Origin: Batillaria attramentaria
Taxonomy: Eukaryota; Mollusca; Gastropoda; Batillariidae
Direction of reading: 5' to 3'
DNA: 64,000 nucleotides
Assembly: GCA_018292915.2 (NCBI GenBank)
Contig: JACVVK020000344.1
Coordinates: forward strand, 197,501-261,500
Part shown: positions 10,845 to 22,214 of the stretch, in pieces
Position numbering within the stretch: the first letter of the stretch is position 1
Layout of the letters: each line of letters starts with the position of its first letter
Notes under the pieces: model-generated
The model's input: only the letters and a program-made list of their open reading frames with translations
Databases searched by the model: none
Told to the model about the DNA's origin: nothing
Position numbers and translations under genes: made by a program

Positions 10845-11565
10845 GTCATTTCGCTACCAGCAAGACCAGAATGGCTTCCTCGTTGAAGGCACAGGGGCAG
10901 TCGAGCATTAGAAATAGGCCTGATTTAACCTATTTCGTACGACGCCACTTCAGCTTCTGCTCCAACAGACATTTTTTTTAACAACTTTGCTTCTGAGGTA
11001 GTGCGAGTCTTTCTTGAGAGATCTCATTTAACACTTTTCGTGCCAGACCACTTCTGATGCCGCCCCAGCCGCTTTATAGAAACAGTCTGACATTGACGGT
11101 GATTTTGCATCCAGCAAGGCCACACTGGCTTCCTCGATGAAAGTATTGCATTTTGTAGGGACACTCGAGATGGACAACCATTAGAAATATATCTAGTTTA
11201 ACACTTTTTTTTTTTTTTTTTTTTTTTGAGACGCCACTTTAGGTTCTGTTCCTACACACTTGTCACAAAATTTGCTGGTGAGGTAGTGCGGGATAATATT
11301 TGTGTCTAATTTAACACATTTCGTGCCACAAGACGTTTCAGGTTCTGTCCCCTTCACTTTCCACAAATTATGCTTGTGTGGTTGTGCGAGATATCATTCT
11401 CATCCAGTTTAACACATTTCGTACGGCGGCACTTTTATTCCGACCTCCTAGAAACAGTCGAGATGGACGAGTATTAGAATATCGAGTTTAACACATTTCG
11501 TACCACACCATTTTCCCGATTTCTTTCTTCACCACTTTTCACAAATCTTGCTTGTGTGGTAGTGC
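10845..11565. repeat. Degenerate tandem repeat of roughly 120-180 bp
   Basis: Units recur with TTTAACACATTTCGTNC, then GACGCCACTT, then TTCTG, ACTTNTCACAAA, TTGCTTNTGNGGTAGTGCGAG. At least four diverged units are visible. The last runs into the CA array at 11567. Confidence 0.65.
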
Positions 11566-11566
<1 letters not shown>

Positions 11567-11642
<76 letters not shown>

Positions 11643-11817
11643 GTGTATCCCTCCTTGCAGCTCTCAACACTCCCCACCCCCACTCCCCGCCCTTCCGCAG
11701 GCGCACTGCCGCCTCCTGCACACACACTCAAACGCACACGCACGCACACACACACACCCTGCCCCTGCGGTCAGCCCTTTCCCCGCCACCCTGATCCCCC
11801 CCCCCCCCTTCCTCTGC

Positions 11818-11886
<69 letters not shown>

Positions 11887-11952
11887 CACACACGTACGCA
11901 CGCAGGCACGAACACACGCACGCACTCCAGCAACAATTAGTCCCGGGCATTC

Positions 11953-12041
<89 letters not shown>

Positions 12042-12052
12042 CGCGCGCGCGG
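11567..12052. repeat. Large CA ... CA ... GT, GC array cluster
   Basis: A (CA)n tract (11567-11640) is followed by a second (11820-11940, with CGCA variants), then about 25 bp of unique sequence and an opposite-polarity (GT)n tract (11953-12032), ending in (GC)n. The CA and GT tracts are inverted complements and could fold into one long hairpin. All cysteine-valine or threonine-histidine open frames here are microsatellite artefacts. Confidence 0.93.
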
Positions 12053-12483
12053 GCAAATTGGCTCTCAAACAGACAAAAATTAAACGAAGTCGTTTTTGCT
12101 TGGGCGGAAGGCATTAGTGTGCGCGTAAAAACCAAACCCCAATCAATTCTGCGCATGTTCATGATCATGTGCGGGTCAAACCAGCACTAGACGCGGAACA
12201 GTGCATGCCTCGAGCCGTTCTTGCGTGGGCGACAAAGACCCTAGGTGCGTCATTTTTCGGGGGCAGCTAATCGGAACTTCTACCCCAGTATCAATTACGC
12301 TTTGCAAAATGACCGCCACTCGTCGTATTAAGACAATCTCTTTAACTTCTTAATCTTTTTTTCCCCGGTCCTAAGTGTCAGTGCCGTGGAAACGTTGATG
12401 GGCTCTTTACCGGGAAATGTTTCAACATGCATTGGCACCTGCAATTATTGAAGGAGCAATTTCTTTGTTGCTCTTTCCTCTTT

Positions 12484-12845
12484 TCTCTAGAAAGTTTGCT
12501 CTCAGCCTTTTTCTGTTAACGCCACACTTCTTGTTTGCCCGTTCGAAGTCGTAAAATTTACCCGTTTAACTTGTCTCTAGAAAGTTTGCTCTCAGCTATG
12601 TTTTGTTTACGCCACACTTCTTCTTTGCCCGTTCGAAGTCGTAAAATTTACCCGTTTAACTTGTCTCTAGAAAGTTTGCTCTCAGCTATGTTTTGTTAAC
12701 GCCACACTTCTTCTTTGCCCGTTCGAAGTCGTAAAATTTACCCGTTTAACTTGTCTCTAGAGAGTTTGCTCTCAGCTATGTTTTGTTAACGCCACACTTC
12801 TTCTTTGCCCGTTCGAAGTCGCAGACTTTACCCGTGAAAAGCCCA
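12484..12845. repeat. 90-bp tandem repeat, four copies
   Basis: Copies start at TCTCTAG at 12484, 12574, 12664 and 12754, an exact 90-bp period. Each holds GTTTGCTCTCAGC, AACGCCACACTTCTT and GCCCGTTCGAAGTCGTAAA. The last copy degenerates after the GTTCGAAGTCG phrase. GTTCGAA resembles a B-box, but no A box or cloverleaf is present. Confidence 0.93.
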
Positions 12846-13204
12846 CATTCCACCATTTCTAGCCTTCACAGAAAGCAACTTTAAGTTTTGAACAGTTGTG
12901 CTTGTCACTTTGTGAGTGAGATCGAAGTTTATCATTAGGTAGGTACCAACAGCGTGCCGTCACACAGTGATCCATGACGTCGATAAGACAGATTTTAATA
13001 CTAAATGGTATTTGTAAGGCGCATTCGAAGAAAACTCAATGCGCCACTCTCTCACCGACACTCACGCACAATTTACAGACTATGGACACGCATACACTGG
13101 TGAAACTGACTAGCAACTGACACAGGAAATTACTGGAAGGCTTTACAAAAGAGGAACGTTTTAAGATTGCTCTTAAAAATAGACAGTATGGGGGTTCTGT
13201 TGGT

Positions 13205-13520
13205 TCTGTTTGCTCTTTGCCAACGTGTTTTAGGCTGTTGTTGTTTGTATGTTTGTTTGGGTTTGTTGTTTTTTTCGTCGTGAGAACGCAGAGAACTTCT
13301 CTCCTACTGCGCCAGACACTGTGCGTTCCGGCTTCTGTTTGCTCTTTGCCAACGTGTTTTAGGCTGTTGTTGTTTGTTTGGTTGGTTGGGTTTTTTTGGG
13401 TTTTTTTCGTCGTGAGAATGCGGAGAACTTCTCTCCTACTGAGCCGTGGGAGAAAGACTGTGGCAGACGCTGTGCGTTCCGGCTTCTGTTTGCTCTTTGT
13501 CAACGTGTTCGAGGCTGTAA
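13205..13520. repeat. About 130-150-bp tandem repeat, three copies
   Basis: The phrase TCTGTTTGCTCTTTGCCAAC recurs near 13205, 13333 and 13483, with CGTCGTGAGAA and GAGAACTTCTCTCCTACTG in between. Length varies with T-rich and GTTT-rich stretches and an internal addition in copy 2. Confidence 0.85.
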
Positions 13521-13968
13521 CTGGGCACATTTCTAAGTGATACAATGCTAGACATACCACGGAACGATTTTGAGGCCACCAATATCTGGAAGCGTCCCCT
13601 TAAAAGAGGGCAAACACACCACATACTTTTTAGGAAAACATCTTTGAACTCGATTCCTCCCAGCAAGGGGCTGTCCAGAATTTTCTGTCCGCCTTTTCAG
13701 TGACCACCTCTCGACGAGAACGGTCTCTGCGACATATTTCTGGTCTCCTCGTCCACTCCACTGTCAAGGCAAAAAAGGACTGTGTTTTGTTGAACTTCTG
13801 CGATGGCTCTTGAAGCCACTCTTGCGCAATGGAAGGTGTTTTTCGTAGGCTAAAATGAATGTTGTGTGTGCGTGGGGGGGGGGGGGGTTAGGGTGTCACC
13901 ATAATATCAGTACAGTGCCGCCACCACGCTCTGTACGTTGTCGTGTTCAATCCACTTGCCCACCGTAA

Positions 13969-14340
13969 TGGGGTGAGCGGTGGTCTAATAGGTAGCGCGT
14001 CGGATTTAGCCGCTGCGCTACTGAACGGCCGTCACCAATGTCATGGCGAAGCGAAGCGTAGGTTCGAGCCCAGGTCGAGCTTGTGATATGTGATACCGGT
14101 TTTTCCTGGCTACCGGGCTGCTCATCGGGGGTTTCTCTCCGGATCATCCGGCTTTCCTACCCCAGCAAAACTGTAAAACAATATATAGGATAGGTATTGG
14201 GTGGCGGCACCGCGGCGACGCGCTTCCCCCTGGGGAAGTAGCCCGAATTTCCCAAAAGGGATAAAAAGTAGTTAAAAAAATATTTTAAAAGGATATACAC
14301 GGAAAAGGACGCCAGGCCATAAAAGGCGCTAGTTTTGCCA
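13969..14340 (+). mobile_element. tRNA-derived SINE (family C)
   Basis: The head is GGGGTGAGCGGTGGTCTAAT...GGTAGCGCG with a B-box-like AGGTTCGAGCCC. The body includes CTCATCGGGGGTTTCTCTCC, related to the family B body. No clear duplication is visible, and the end is placed where A/T-rich sequence resumes. Confidence 0.6.
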
Positions 14341-14613
14341 GTTTTTTTCAAACTGGTTGAAACTAGTTGGTTGTGATGTCACAGTGGAAGTGGGCTGTGT
14401 GGAAATGACCTGCACTACCTTTCCGCACTGTGAACATCTGTATTTAGCTGGCTTCCAGGCGACCGTGTCAGACGCGCCAGACAGCAGCATCAGAACATCT
14501 GAGATAAATGAAGTACATTATTAGCAAACTTACACGCCTGATCTTGTTAATACCTATCCACCTTTGTGCACTGCGTGTATCAGTTGTCTGTTGTTTACGT
14601 TATCGCTCCAAGG

Positions 14614-14775
14614 CTAGGGAGCCGGGATGGCCGAATGGTACAGCGTTGGACTTGCAATGCTCGGGTCCTGAGTTCGATTCCCGACTGGAGCTAAATGTTC
14701 GTGCTGCCCCTTTTTTTTTTCCTCCTTTCCCCGTGGTGGAAAAGGACGTTAAACTCCCAACCACCCACCCCGCCC
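14614..14775 (+). mobile_element. SINE family A, diverged copy
   Basis: The head has GAGCCGGGATGGCCGAATGG and a GAGTTCGATTCC B box. The middle is shortened so that the CATCG/CCCCGTC body segment is replaced by a T/C run before GTGGTGGAAAAGGACGTTAA. It is older than the copies at 3561 and 4710. Confidence 0.85.
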
Positions 14776-15048
14776 ACCCGTTCCAGGGCTAAACACTCCT
14801 AGGGCCACCCCTCTCCACATGGGCAGACACATGCCGGCTTCGGAGGACTTTGAATCTTTATATGTCTGTTACAAGACAGTCACGGTTGTTGTGCTGGGAT
14901 TTTATCATGGCTGATGATAATCCCCATAGAACGATGACAGCAATAACAACATTTTCTTGCAGACTCACCGTTCTGGCCGTTCTGAGTTGATACTGACTAA
15001 AGCCTGGGAGCAAGGCGGACGTGTAGGTCACAGTACATTTCTTTTTCT

Positions 15049-15430
15049 GGGCCCGTATGTAAAAGTCGAGGTTAATTAACCCACGGCTACGGGCCTAACC
15101 CAGACTAGGACAAAAGAAACCCAAAAGCAAAATTAAATTTTCAAAAAAGGAAGCAAAGAAAGGAAGACAAAAATCCTTCTATAAAAGCTCAGGCACCTTC
15201 CTGGAATAGGCGTGCTTCCTGATTTAAATTTTTTTTTCTTTTTTAAAAGGAAGCGAAGAAAGGAAGGAAATCAGTCTTTCTATAACGGCTTAGGCACCTT
15301 GCTGGACTCGGCCCGCTTCTTGATTTAAAACGAAAAACAACAGAAAATTTAACCTTAGAGCTAGTTTAGTTCGAGGTTAGACTCTAACCCAGGGCTAAAA
15401 GCCCTAACCTCGACTATTACATACGGGCCC
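15049..15430. mobile_element. Full-length 382-bp MITE with GGGCCCGTATGTAA termini
   Basis: It opens GGGCCCGTATGTAAAAGTCG and closes with the inverse, CGACTATTACATACGGGCCC. Internal AAAGGAAGCGAAGAAAGGAAG-type segments are repeated, so the interior is itself partly duplicated. Other copies are at 1-172, 31210-31509 and 53117-53320. There is no reading frame. Confidence 0.88.
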
Positions 15431-15890
15431 AGACACTGCCGCCATCTTATCTATCGCCCCCCACCTCCACCCCCTCTCCCCCCAAAAAGACCACACACAA
15501 AAAAAAAAAAAACATTCACCACCACCATCCTCCCCGTCTCGTGTAAACCACCCGACAGCACAGGCTTAAGACTTCACATCTAGAGCTACGTGTCTAAGCA
15601 TTCGGACGCCTGGTCTAAGCTTTGCTTGGTCCGTTCTTCGACGGATTCTGAAGTCCCCGAGCCAGCAAACGCTTGACAAATTCCCTGAAGAACGATAACG
15701 ACCGGAGGAAGGACATCAGCGGAGAGGAGGCGTTTTCTGTCTGAACGTACGCTGACAGTGTCAGGCACCTAGGGACTTTGGCGAGTTGGAGAGAATTCAA
15801 TTAGACAGTAGACACGTTGTCGAGGTGGGTGATCTGCGGACGGCACGATTATCTGTGAACTCTAGCGATAGGAGATGAATCGGTACAACA
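15431..15890. other. Gene-free stretch
   Basis: C-rich (15461-15485) and A-rich runs. No supported gene. Confidence 0.4.
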
Positions 15891-15899
15891 GACGTCACA

Positions 15900-16210
15900 G
15901 ATTGTTCCGAGCTGTTTTAGTGGTATCTATTATCACACCACGCAGACACCTGGACTTTGACAGCGTCTGGAATGCTGGAACCGAGCCAAAACAAGCGTAC
16001 TTGACCCCACTGAGCGCTCCAGTAGTGCAACAACAGTCGTACAATTTGAATGTTCCACCGGTCTCGCAAAGTAAACAACATTGATATCGCATTAAGCGCT
16101 GAGCTAATCATCAAGACAGAGTATTTCGAGCGTACAAGCGCATTCACGAGCGAAACTTTTCCAAAACGTAAGTTGGCGTAGCAAACTGATGGAATTAGCA
16201 CGTTTACGTG
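15900..16210. repeat. Dispersed repeat R1, copy
   Basis: Shared with 51530-51830 and 38500-38725: ATCACACCACNNNGACACCTGGAC, GACAGCGTCTGNAATGCTGG, AAGCGCTCCAGTNGTGNAACAACAG-type segments, then AGTATTTCGAGCGTACAAGCG and TTAGCAAAG/TAGCAAACTGATGGAATTAGC. The family is not recognised and has no evident coding capacity. Confidence 0.75.
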
Positions 16211-16624
16211 TGCATTTCAGCGCCTGCTTGTGTCAGGCCAATTTTTAGGACCCGGCCATAACTTCAAAACTGCAGAGGACCATCCATGTGTTTTGATTGT
16301 TTTCAACATGTGCACGTTATACATGTTTGTCTAAAAGTAATTTCAAGAGGTCCTAATTACTTTAATTCATTGTATCCCCCATTCTTAAGTGTCTTCAACG
16401 CTGGTTTTAGATGTTGAATCGGTACAACTTTGGAGCGCTGTTCACTGGAAGAAACACGTTATAAGACTGGATGTACGTGTGTATGAATTCTCTCTTTTAA
16501 CCTACAAGAGTTGACACGTTATTTTGGCAATTGTCTGCGCTTGTCCTGTCTGGTCTTAGGTTGTCTTTTCCGATCAATACGTCTTGTCATGTCTTGGGTG
16601 TTTCAGCTTGTCTCTTTTTGGTTT

Positions 16625-16870
16625 GTAGTAATGATAACAATAATAAGCTCATTAATATAGGCGCTTTCACCCAAATATTTGGCTCAAAGCTCCGCGACCT
16701 AAACCCAACAGGCACGCTCACATGAATCACACGCATTCTCTCACACACTGGACATGAACACATTACAATCACGTCGTGCGAAGGGCCAGCTCAGTAATTT
16801 AAGTTTCGGAATTTATTTTTGAATTTTGTGGGCTAAACATTTCCAAAGCAGTTTGTCTTTTACGAATATG
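16625..16870 (-). mobile_element. SINE family B, 5'-truncated copy
   Basis: The minus strand carries the 3' part: an AATAATAAGCTC tail region, TATAGGCGCTTT, CACGCATTCTCTCACACACTGG, CATTACAATCACGTCGTGCG and CTAAACATTTCCAAAGCAG. The tRNA-like head is absent. Confidence 0.82.
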
Positions 16871-16909
16871 TTTTTTGCCTTGACTTGTCGTGTCCAATCT
16901 TGAATCGTC

Positions 16910-17100
16910 CGTTCCTGTCTTGTCTTGTCTTGTCTTGTCTTGTCTTCAGTTGTCCGATCTTTTCTTGTCTCAGGATCTTGTCGCCCTTGTCTTGTAAGTT
17001 CTTTTCTTTGACTTGCCGTGCCTTACCCTGGTTTGTCTTGTCTTGCCTAGGAATCTGGTCTTGTCTTGTCTTGTCTTGCCTTGTCTTGCCTGGTTAGACT
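16910..17100. repeat. Degenerate (CTTGT)n array
   Basis: CTTGT pentamers recur in blocks (16918-16945 and 17035-17100) separated by diverged sequence. Confidence 0.85.
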
Positions 17101-17220
17101 TGTCGTACATCTCCCATCTTGTCTCCGGGTTTTCTCTCCTGAGCAGAGTAAATCCTTTGAACTTGCAGTTTTGTTTGCAAAAAAAAAATATGATCCCCCG
17201 AGAGACACACGTCAGCTCTT

Positions 17221-17435
17221 CGGTTATCTATTTCGTATTTAGAATTTGTTGGGTGTTATCCGAAAGTACCCAGGGACCTTTAGGCTTTGCATTATTCACA
17301 ACGGCTGCGTCTGGTCAGAAAAAATTCTTCGGCATCGGACACATAATCCTCTGATATGTCGCTCGGAGCTGACTCTGAAGAAGTAACGGCAACTCGCGGG
17401 GATTAATTTTGTGGCGTGTTTTTGTTTATGTGTTC

Positions 17436-17465
<30 letters not shown>
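17221..17465 (+). repeat. Dispersed repeat, paired with 42712-42960
   Basis: Both copies read GGTTATCTATNTCGTATTTAG, TTATCCGAAAGT, CCCAGGGAC, GTCTGGTCA, CTCTGATAT, TCGCTCGGAGCTGACTC and GGCAACTCGCGGGG, and both end in a (TC)n tract. The tract is therefore probably part of, or the tail of, the element. Confidence 0.82.
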
Positions 17466-17470
<5 letters not shown>

Positions 17471-17621
17471 CATCCATACGTAGTGGAAAAGGACTTTAAA
17501 CTCCCAAACACCCACCCCTACCCCTCTCTCTCTCTCTTACATGTGTATGTTCATCAGGTAGCAGCACTGTGGATTACTTTATTTGTTCTCGTGAACTCCT
17601 GTGTACTGATATGAGACGAAG

Positions 17622-18965
17622 TTGCAGAGAGACTGGAATCCAAGCACTTGCCTGTCGAACTTTCTGTCAGCCCGGGGTGTATTGAAAGGCTCCAGAGTGG
17701 CTGGGAACAGTAGAGAAATTGTGGTGGGATGGGAAAAAAAAAGAAAAGATGAGTTTGTTCAGGCTCTAAGTGGTGAGGGATTTTGCAACATTCTTGAAGA
17801 AGCGACGCGTTTGATTGAAACGTCTGTCGATGATGCAGTTGACTGTCTGACTTCAGGTCTTCTGCAAGCCTCTGAGTGCATGAAGCGTAACGCACGCCAG
17901 TGTCCAAGGAAAAGTAAGTGGTTTGATGCTGAATGTTTTGGGGCAAGGAAACGGGCACGTAAATCCTATAGAAAGTTTCGGCGTTCTAAACGTGACAATG
18001 ACAGAAACGATTACGTTGAGAACAGAAAGAATTACAGGCGATTACTTGAAGAAAAACGCAAACAGTACAAAAATGATTCTTTCAACACTTTATCGTCTAA
18101 AACCACGAACTCACAAGGGTTCTGGCGACAAGTCAAATCTGTCAGTGCAAGTTCTGTTCCTGAGCCGAATGTGGAAAGTGTTCAATGGTTCCAGCATTTT
18201 CAGAAGGTTTTTAGCGAGGACCCGGCTCAATCTGTCGGAGACGTTACTGCTGATACAGCTGTACCTTCGGTTGATCGAGAGGTTCCTGGCGTTGAATGTA
18301 TCGACCAACCGATAACATCTGACGAAGTTAGACGTGCAGTTCACCATCTTAAGTCGGGTAAAGCAGCGGGTCCGGATGGTGTACTGGCGGAGATGCTGAA
18401 AGGCTCCTTGGGGGTCATTTTATTGTTTTTGGTACACCTATTCAATGCAGTTTTCAACAGGGCTCAGTTCCCTAAAGTATGGAGTGGTGCGATCATTGCA
18501 CCCTTACACAAAAGTGCTGACAGGGACAGTCCTGATAATTATCGAGGGGTGTCCCTCCTTAGTATTCTTGGCAAAGTATTTGTTTATAATTATTATGAGC
18601 AGACGGCTTACAAACTGGGCTGAACAGAACAAGAAAATTGTTGAAGAACAGTGGTTTTATGGCTGGACATTCCACAACAGGTAACATCTTTATACTTTAT
18701 TCTATTGTCCAACGTTACCTTTTTAAGAAGTCTGGTAAAGTTTATATGTGTTTTGTAGACTCCAAGAAGGCGTTTGACACAGTGAACAGAGGCATTTATG
18801 GGATGTTCTCAGGAAAGCGGGAGTTGGGGGTAAAATGCTGAAAATGTTGCAAAGCATGTACAGAACTGCCAGGTCTTGTGCCAGGTGCAAAGATGCACTT
18901 ACTGATTGGTTCGACTGCCCTATTGGCGTCAGACAGGGATGTGTGCTTTCCCCTAATTTGTTCTC

Positions 18966-19007
<42 letters not shown>

Positions 19008-19907
19008 CGAATTGGCGGTTGAAGTCTGTCAGAACGGTGTAAATGGTGTTAGTGACGTCATACCCAGAGAACTATTTTTTAAAATATATGATACACAGAT
19101 TGTACCTATCTTGATGTATGGGGCAGAAGTTTTGGGTTTTCAACCTTTTGATGTACCGGAGAAAGCCGATCCTTTTGCTTGTAAGAGGCTGTTAACTTTT
19201 GGCTTAAACACACCTAACAAAATGATTTATGGTGACCCTGGGAGGTTTCCTCTCTATATAATATCAAAAGTGCGTTGCATCAAATACTGGCTCAGACTTG
19301 TCAGCATGTCTGATGATAAGCTTCCACGTAAAGCATACGATATGCTTTTCGATTTGCAAGATTTGGGCAAAAGTACTTGGGCTTTCTCTATTAAAGAGTA
19401 ATTGTGTTTGAATGATTTTGGTATTGTTTGGCTCCAGCAAGATGTTGGCAATGCAAACATGTTTCTTCGTGTGTACAGGCAGCGCCTTGTAGACTGTTTT
19501 GCACAAGAATGGCATTACAGCATCACTGACAGTGAGCGCCTCGAACTCTACGCTTCTGTTAAGAGTTGGCTACAGCCTGAGCGTTATGTTGATCTGCAGC
19601 AGATGAGATGTTTCCGACAGGCTTATATCAAATTCGGATTTGGCATTTCTCCAGTCGCAGTTCACAAGTTCAGATATAGAAGAGATGTGACACCACGAAG
19701 TTTGATATGTCCAGTGTGCAGGATTGAAATAGAGGACAAGGCGCATGTACTCTTCTTTTGCACAGCATATGCTGAGAACAGAGATGACGTTCCACTTCTA
19801 CAGGGAGTGAGTCTACTAAATGAAAATGCACTCTCCTTTGTTCTTAATGCAGACTCTAATGACGCCGCAATGAAGCAGATCACTAGATATCTGTATAGAG
19901 TATTCTA
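17622..19907 (+). pseudogene. Decayed LINE, reverse transcriptase lacking its catalytic segment
   Basis: The first frame (17622-18600) has a basic region and the RT N-terminal block with KSGKAAGPDG and SPDNYRGVSLLS. Frameshifts then lead to the fingers block (GFMAGHSTTGNI), palm strand A (VDSKKAFDTVNR) and DCPIGVRQGCVLSPNLF. At that point a (GT)n array (18966-19004) replaces a few codons, and the frame resumes at NELAVEVCQNG. The segment that should carry the catalytic Y/F-A-D-D motif is missing: the frame jumps to the thumb region (KIYDTQIVPILMYGAEV). A C-terminal part follows to 19907 (second frame from 19402) with a CPVCRIEIEDKAHVLFFC zinc-knuckle. The copy is dead on three counts: frameshifts, a microsatellite and a deletion. 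The clade is not assigned, and the 5' endonuclease domain is absent. Confidence 0.9.
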
Positions 19908-20162
19908 ACTGAGAGGTAACGATTGACATCAAAGCATATTGTTATACTATACTATAGTACTACAGCCGTCGGCTGATGCTTATACTGTTGTTGTTGTCTT
20001 ACATGTATAACTTGATTATGTCTGTAGGTCTGCAGCTGTAAATCTTGTTACCCCGTGTCCGATTACGATGGCTGTTAAGAGAGGATTAGTGATGTAATAT
20101 ATAACTGGAAAAAAAACCTTACTCCACTGACATGGCTCAACAGGCTAATCAATAAAATGTCG

Positions 20163-20203
<41 letters not shown>

Positions 20204-20239
20204 CATACGTGGTGGAAAAGGACGTTAAACTCCCAAAAC

Positions 20240-20282
<43 letters not shown>
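19908..20282 (+). repeat. LINE 3' region, (TC)n arrays and a SINE-A tail remnant
   Basis: The 3' untranslated part of the LINE ends near 20166 after CAATAAAATGTC. Two (TC)n arrays follow (20167-20199 and 20243-20282). They bracket a fragment of about 40 bp, CCATACGTGGTGGAAAAGGA through TTAAACTCCC, which is the 3' tail of SINE family A. A similar tail-in-TC-array remnant lies at 17466-17530. Confidence 0.75.
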
Positions 20283-20284
<2 letters not shown>

Positions 20285-20454
20285 TTTATATATTTTTTTA
20301 ATATATTTCTTTTTCTTTATCCTTTTTTAAGGGGGATGGGGAGGGGATGCCAGTTTGAATGTGGGTGAATGATGACTTCGACCGAATGGCGGTCTCAGAG
20401 GTACAGAAATGTTTCTGATTCTGCGTGCTTCATTTCATCTTGTTCTTGCCATAG

Positions 20455-20550
20455 CGCGCGCGCGCGTGTGTGTGTGTGTGTGTGTGAGTGTGTGTGACTG
20501 AGGGGCGGGAGGGGGGGAGAAAGACACACACACACACACACACACACACG
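20455..20550. repeat. (CG)n(GT)n ... (CA)n array
   Basis: GT and CA blocks of opposite polarity about 30 bp apart, with CG dinucleotides at the outer ends. Confidence 0.88.
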
Positions 20551-20552
20551 GG

Positions 20553-20818
20553 CACGCGCGCTTCCTTTATAAATTTCTTTTGCGGGGCTAATTTGTCTAC
20601 CAGTCGAATAGATTTTATTTCCACCGTCCATTGGTAAAAAGGCCTAAGGGCGATGGAATTCACGAGATTTTATTTCCACCGTCCTTTGGTAAAAAGGACT
20701 AAGAGCGATGGAATTCACGAGAACTTGAGTCCTTTAACCATTCAAGGATAGATGTGCACCGATGTTAAAGCCACAATTGTGATGTACATGATGGGATGAT
20801 TGTGTGATGTGTATAATA

Positions 20819-20825
<7 letters not shown>
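20553..20825. repeat. Inverted-repeat arm, left, partner at 22770-22982
   Basis: This arm reads GCTAATTTGTCTACCAGTCG, then a block ATTTTATTTCCACCGTCC...GGTAAAAAGG...GCGATGGAATTCACGAG present twice in tandem (54-bp duplication), then GATGTTAAAGCCACAATTGT and ATGTACATGATGGGATGATT, ending at a (TG)n array. The right arm is the inverse with one copy of the 54-bp block. Confidence 0.88.
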
Positions 20826-20879
<54 letters not shown>

Positions 20880-20895
20880 TGTGAGAGAGAGACAG
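20820..20895. repeat. (GT)n(GTGC)n array
   Basis: GT dinucleotides pass into GTGC tetramers and a short GA run. It abuts the left inverted-repeat arm. Confidence 0.92.
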
Positions 20896-21194
20896 AGACA
20901 GAGAGCGTCACAAACGACTCCTTCCATCAGTCGACCTCATCGATCACGCTGATAAACGACCGCGCCTGCTGTTTCCTGCAATCGTCCTCAGCCTCTGCTA
21001 AGTATAAGTAAATCGCTCGTTCCCTCGTACTCCATCAAACGACCCTACACTGTGCGAACGGCCGACCTTTCACGGCATTCGAAAATACAGAGCTCTTCTC
21101 TAACCCTCTAGTGCTAAGCAGAGTGTCCTTCCCAATCCTTCCCATCTGTCCAGATTCCCACACGACAGTATAGGGGGTTAAAGGCCCTGATTGT

Positions 21195-21515
21195 AAGATT
21201 TTCAATTCAATTCAATATAACTTTATTGTCTGTCGATGGCAGAAAATTTTCTTCTGGCTCACACACACACACACACACGGAATTCAGCACCAGTTCGTCG
21301 GACAAGACACCACTGACCCTCACCCTCTGCGGCCTGTCCTTCAAAAAGTCACGCACCCACAGTACAATGTTAGAATTGACATTAAAATCAACTAACCGTT
21401 TTTGAGCCTCACAGTTCATTCTGAGCTGTTTTTGGTGAAGGTGTCTAGCATCATACCACGTAGGTGCACGCCACACGGGAGACGCAGTTGTTGGAACACA
21501 CAGACAACTGCTCAA
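21195..21515 (-). pseudogene. LINE fragment, RT palm piece joined to 3' end
   Basis: The minus-strand frame has an RT segment with KRLVDFNVNSN, WVRDFLKDRPQRVRVSGV and SDELVLNS, the region just before the catalytic motif in CR1/jockey-like RTs. It then passes through a short (GT)n directly into a LINE-type 3' end (ACTTTATTG complement, AATTCAATTC). The whole catalytic and thumb region is missing, an internal deletion centred on a GT array as in the LINE at 17622. Confidence 0.72.
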
Positions 21516-21599
21516 AAGGAAGAAAAATCAGGGCAAAGACATGTTGTAGCTGCATGTCACACGAGGAGCACGGAAAAACACCATGTTCGCTGATTGTTG

Positions 21600-21895
21600 G
21601 GACTTTAAAAAAAAAAAAAAAAAAAAAAACTCTCCCGTATGACATCAGCCTTAGACACATGCACCAATACATATACAGACAGGCTTGTGTTCAGCTGATT
21701 GAAACCGAAACGCGGTAGTCAGCGACAGTGTTGTGACTACGCTCGGCCTTTTGCTTGCAGCTCACTAAGTTCGCGCAGCCGACAAGGGAAACATGGCTGC
21801 CGCCGTTCACCGGACAGCTGAACTTTCCTCGTATGCGCGGCCATCAAACATCAATGTGTTGCATTTGGAGCTCTACTAATCTGTAAGATAAACTA
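21600..21895. repeat. Dispersed repeat R2, copy with A-run
   Basis: An A-run (21607-21630) is followed by sequence shared with 28745-29130: ACATGCACCAATAC, ACAGACAGG, TTGTGTCNGNCTGATTGAA, CAGCCGACAAGGG and GCGGCCATCAAACNTCANTG. The family is not recognised. Confidence 0.7.
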
Positions 21896-22214
21896 TTTCG
21901 AGTCAAGAGCAACTGTCCCAAACGAGAAGTCTCTCTGTAAACCCCAGTAATGGTAGAATTAGCGCCTTTAATTTTGGATAAGGCTGAAAGCCAGTGCAAA
22001 GAAAGCAGAGTCACAGTGGCTCAAGAACAGCAGGTGATGAGAAGTGCCCGCTGGTTTCAGACAGACGTTGCACAAGTGTATTGGTTTTCCTCGAGGATGT
22101 GGTCATTGGCTCCGTGAAAGAAAATGTCAAGAGGTGGGAAAAGCTGCCGGGGGCCTCCATGGTTGTGGTGGTGGTGGTTGTAGAAGGGGGCGGGGTGGGG
22201 ATGACTGGGTTAGG

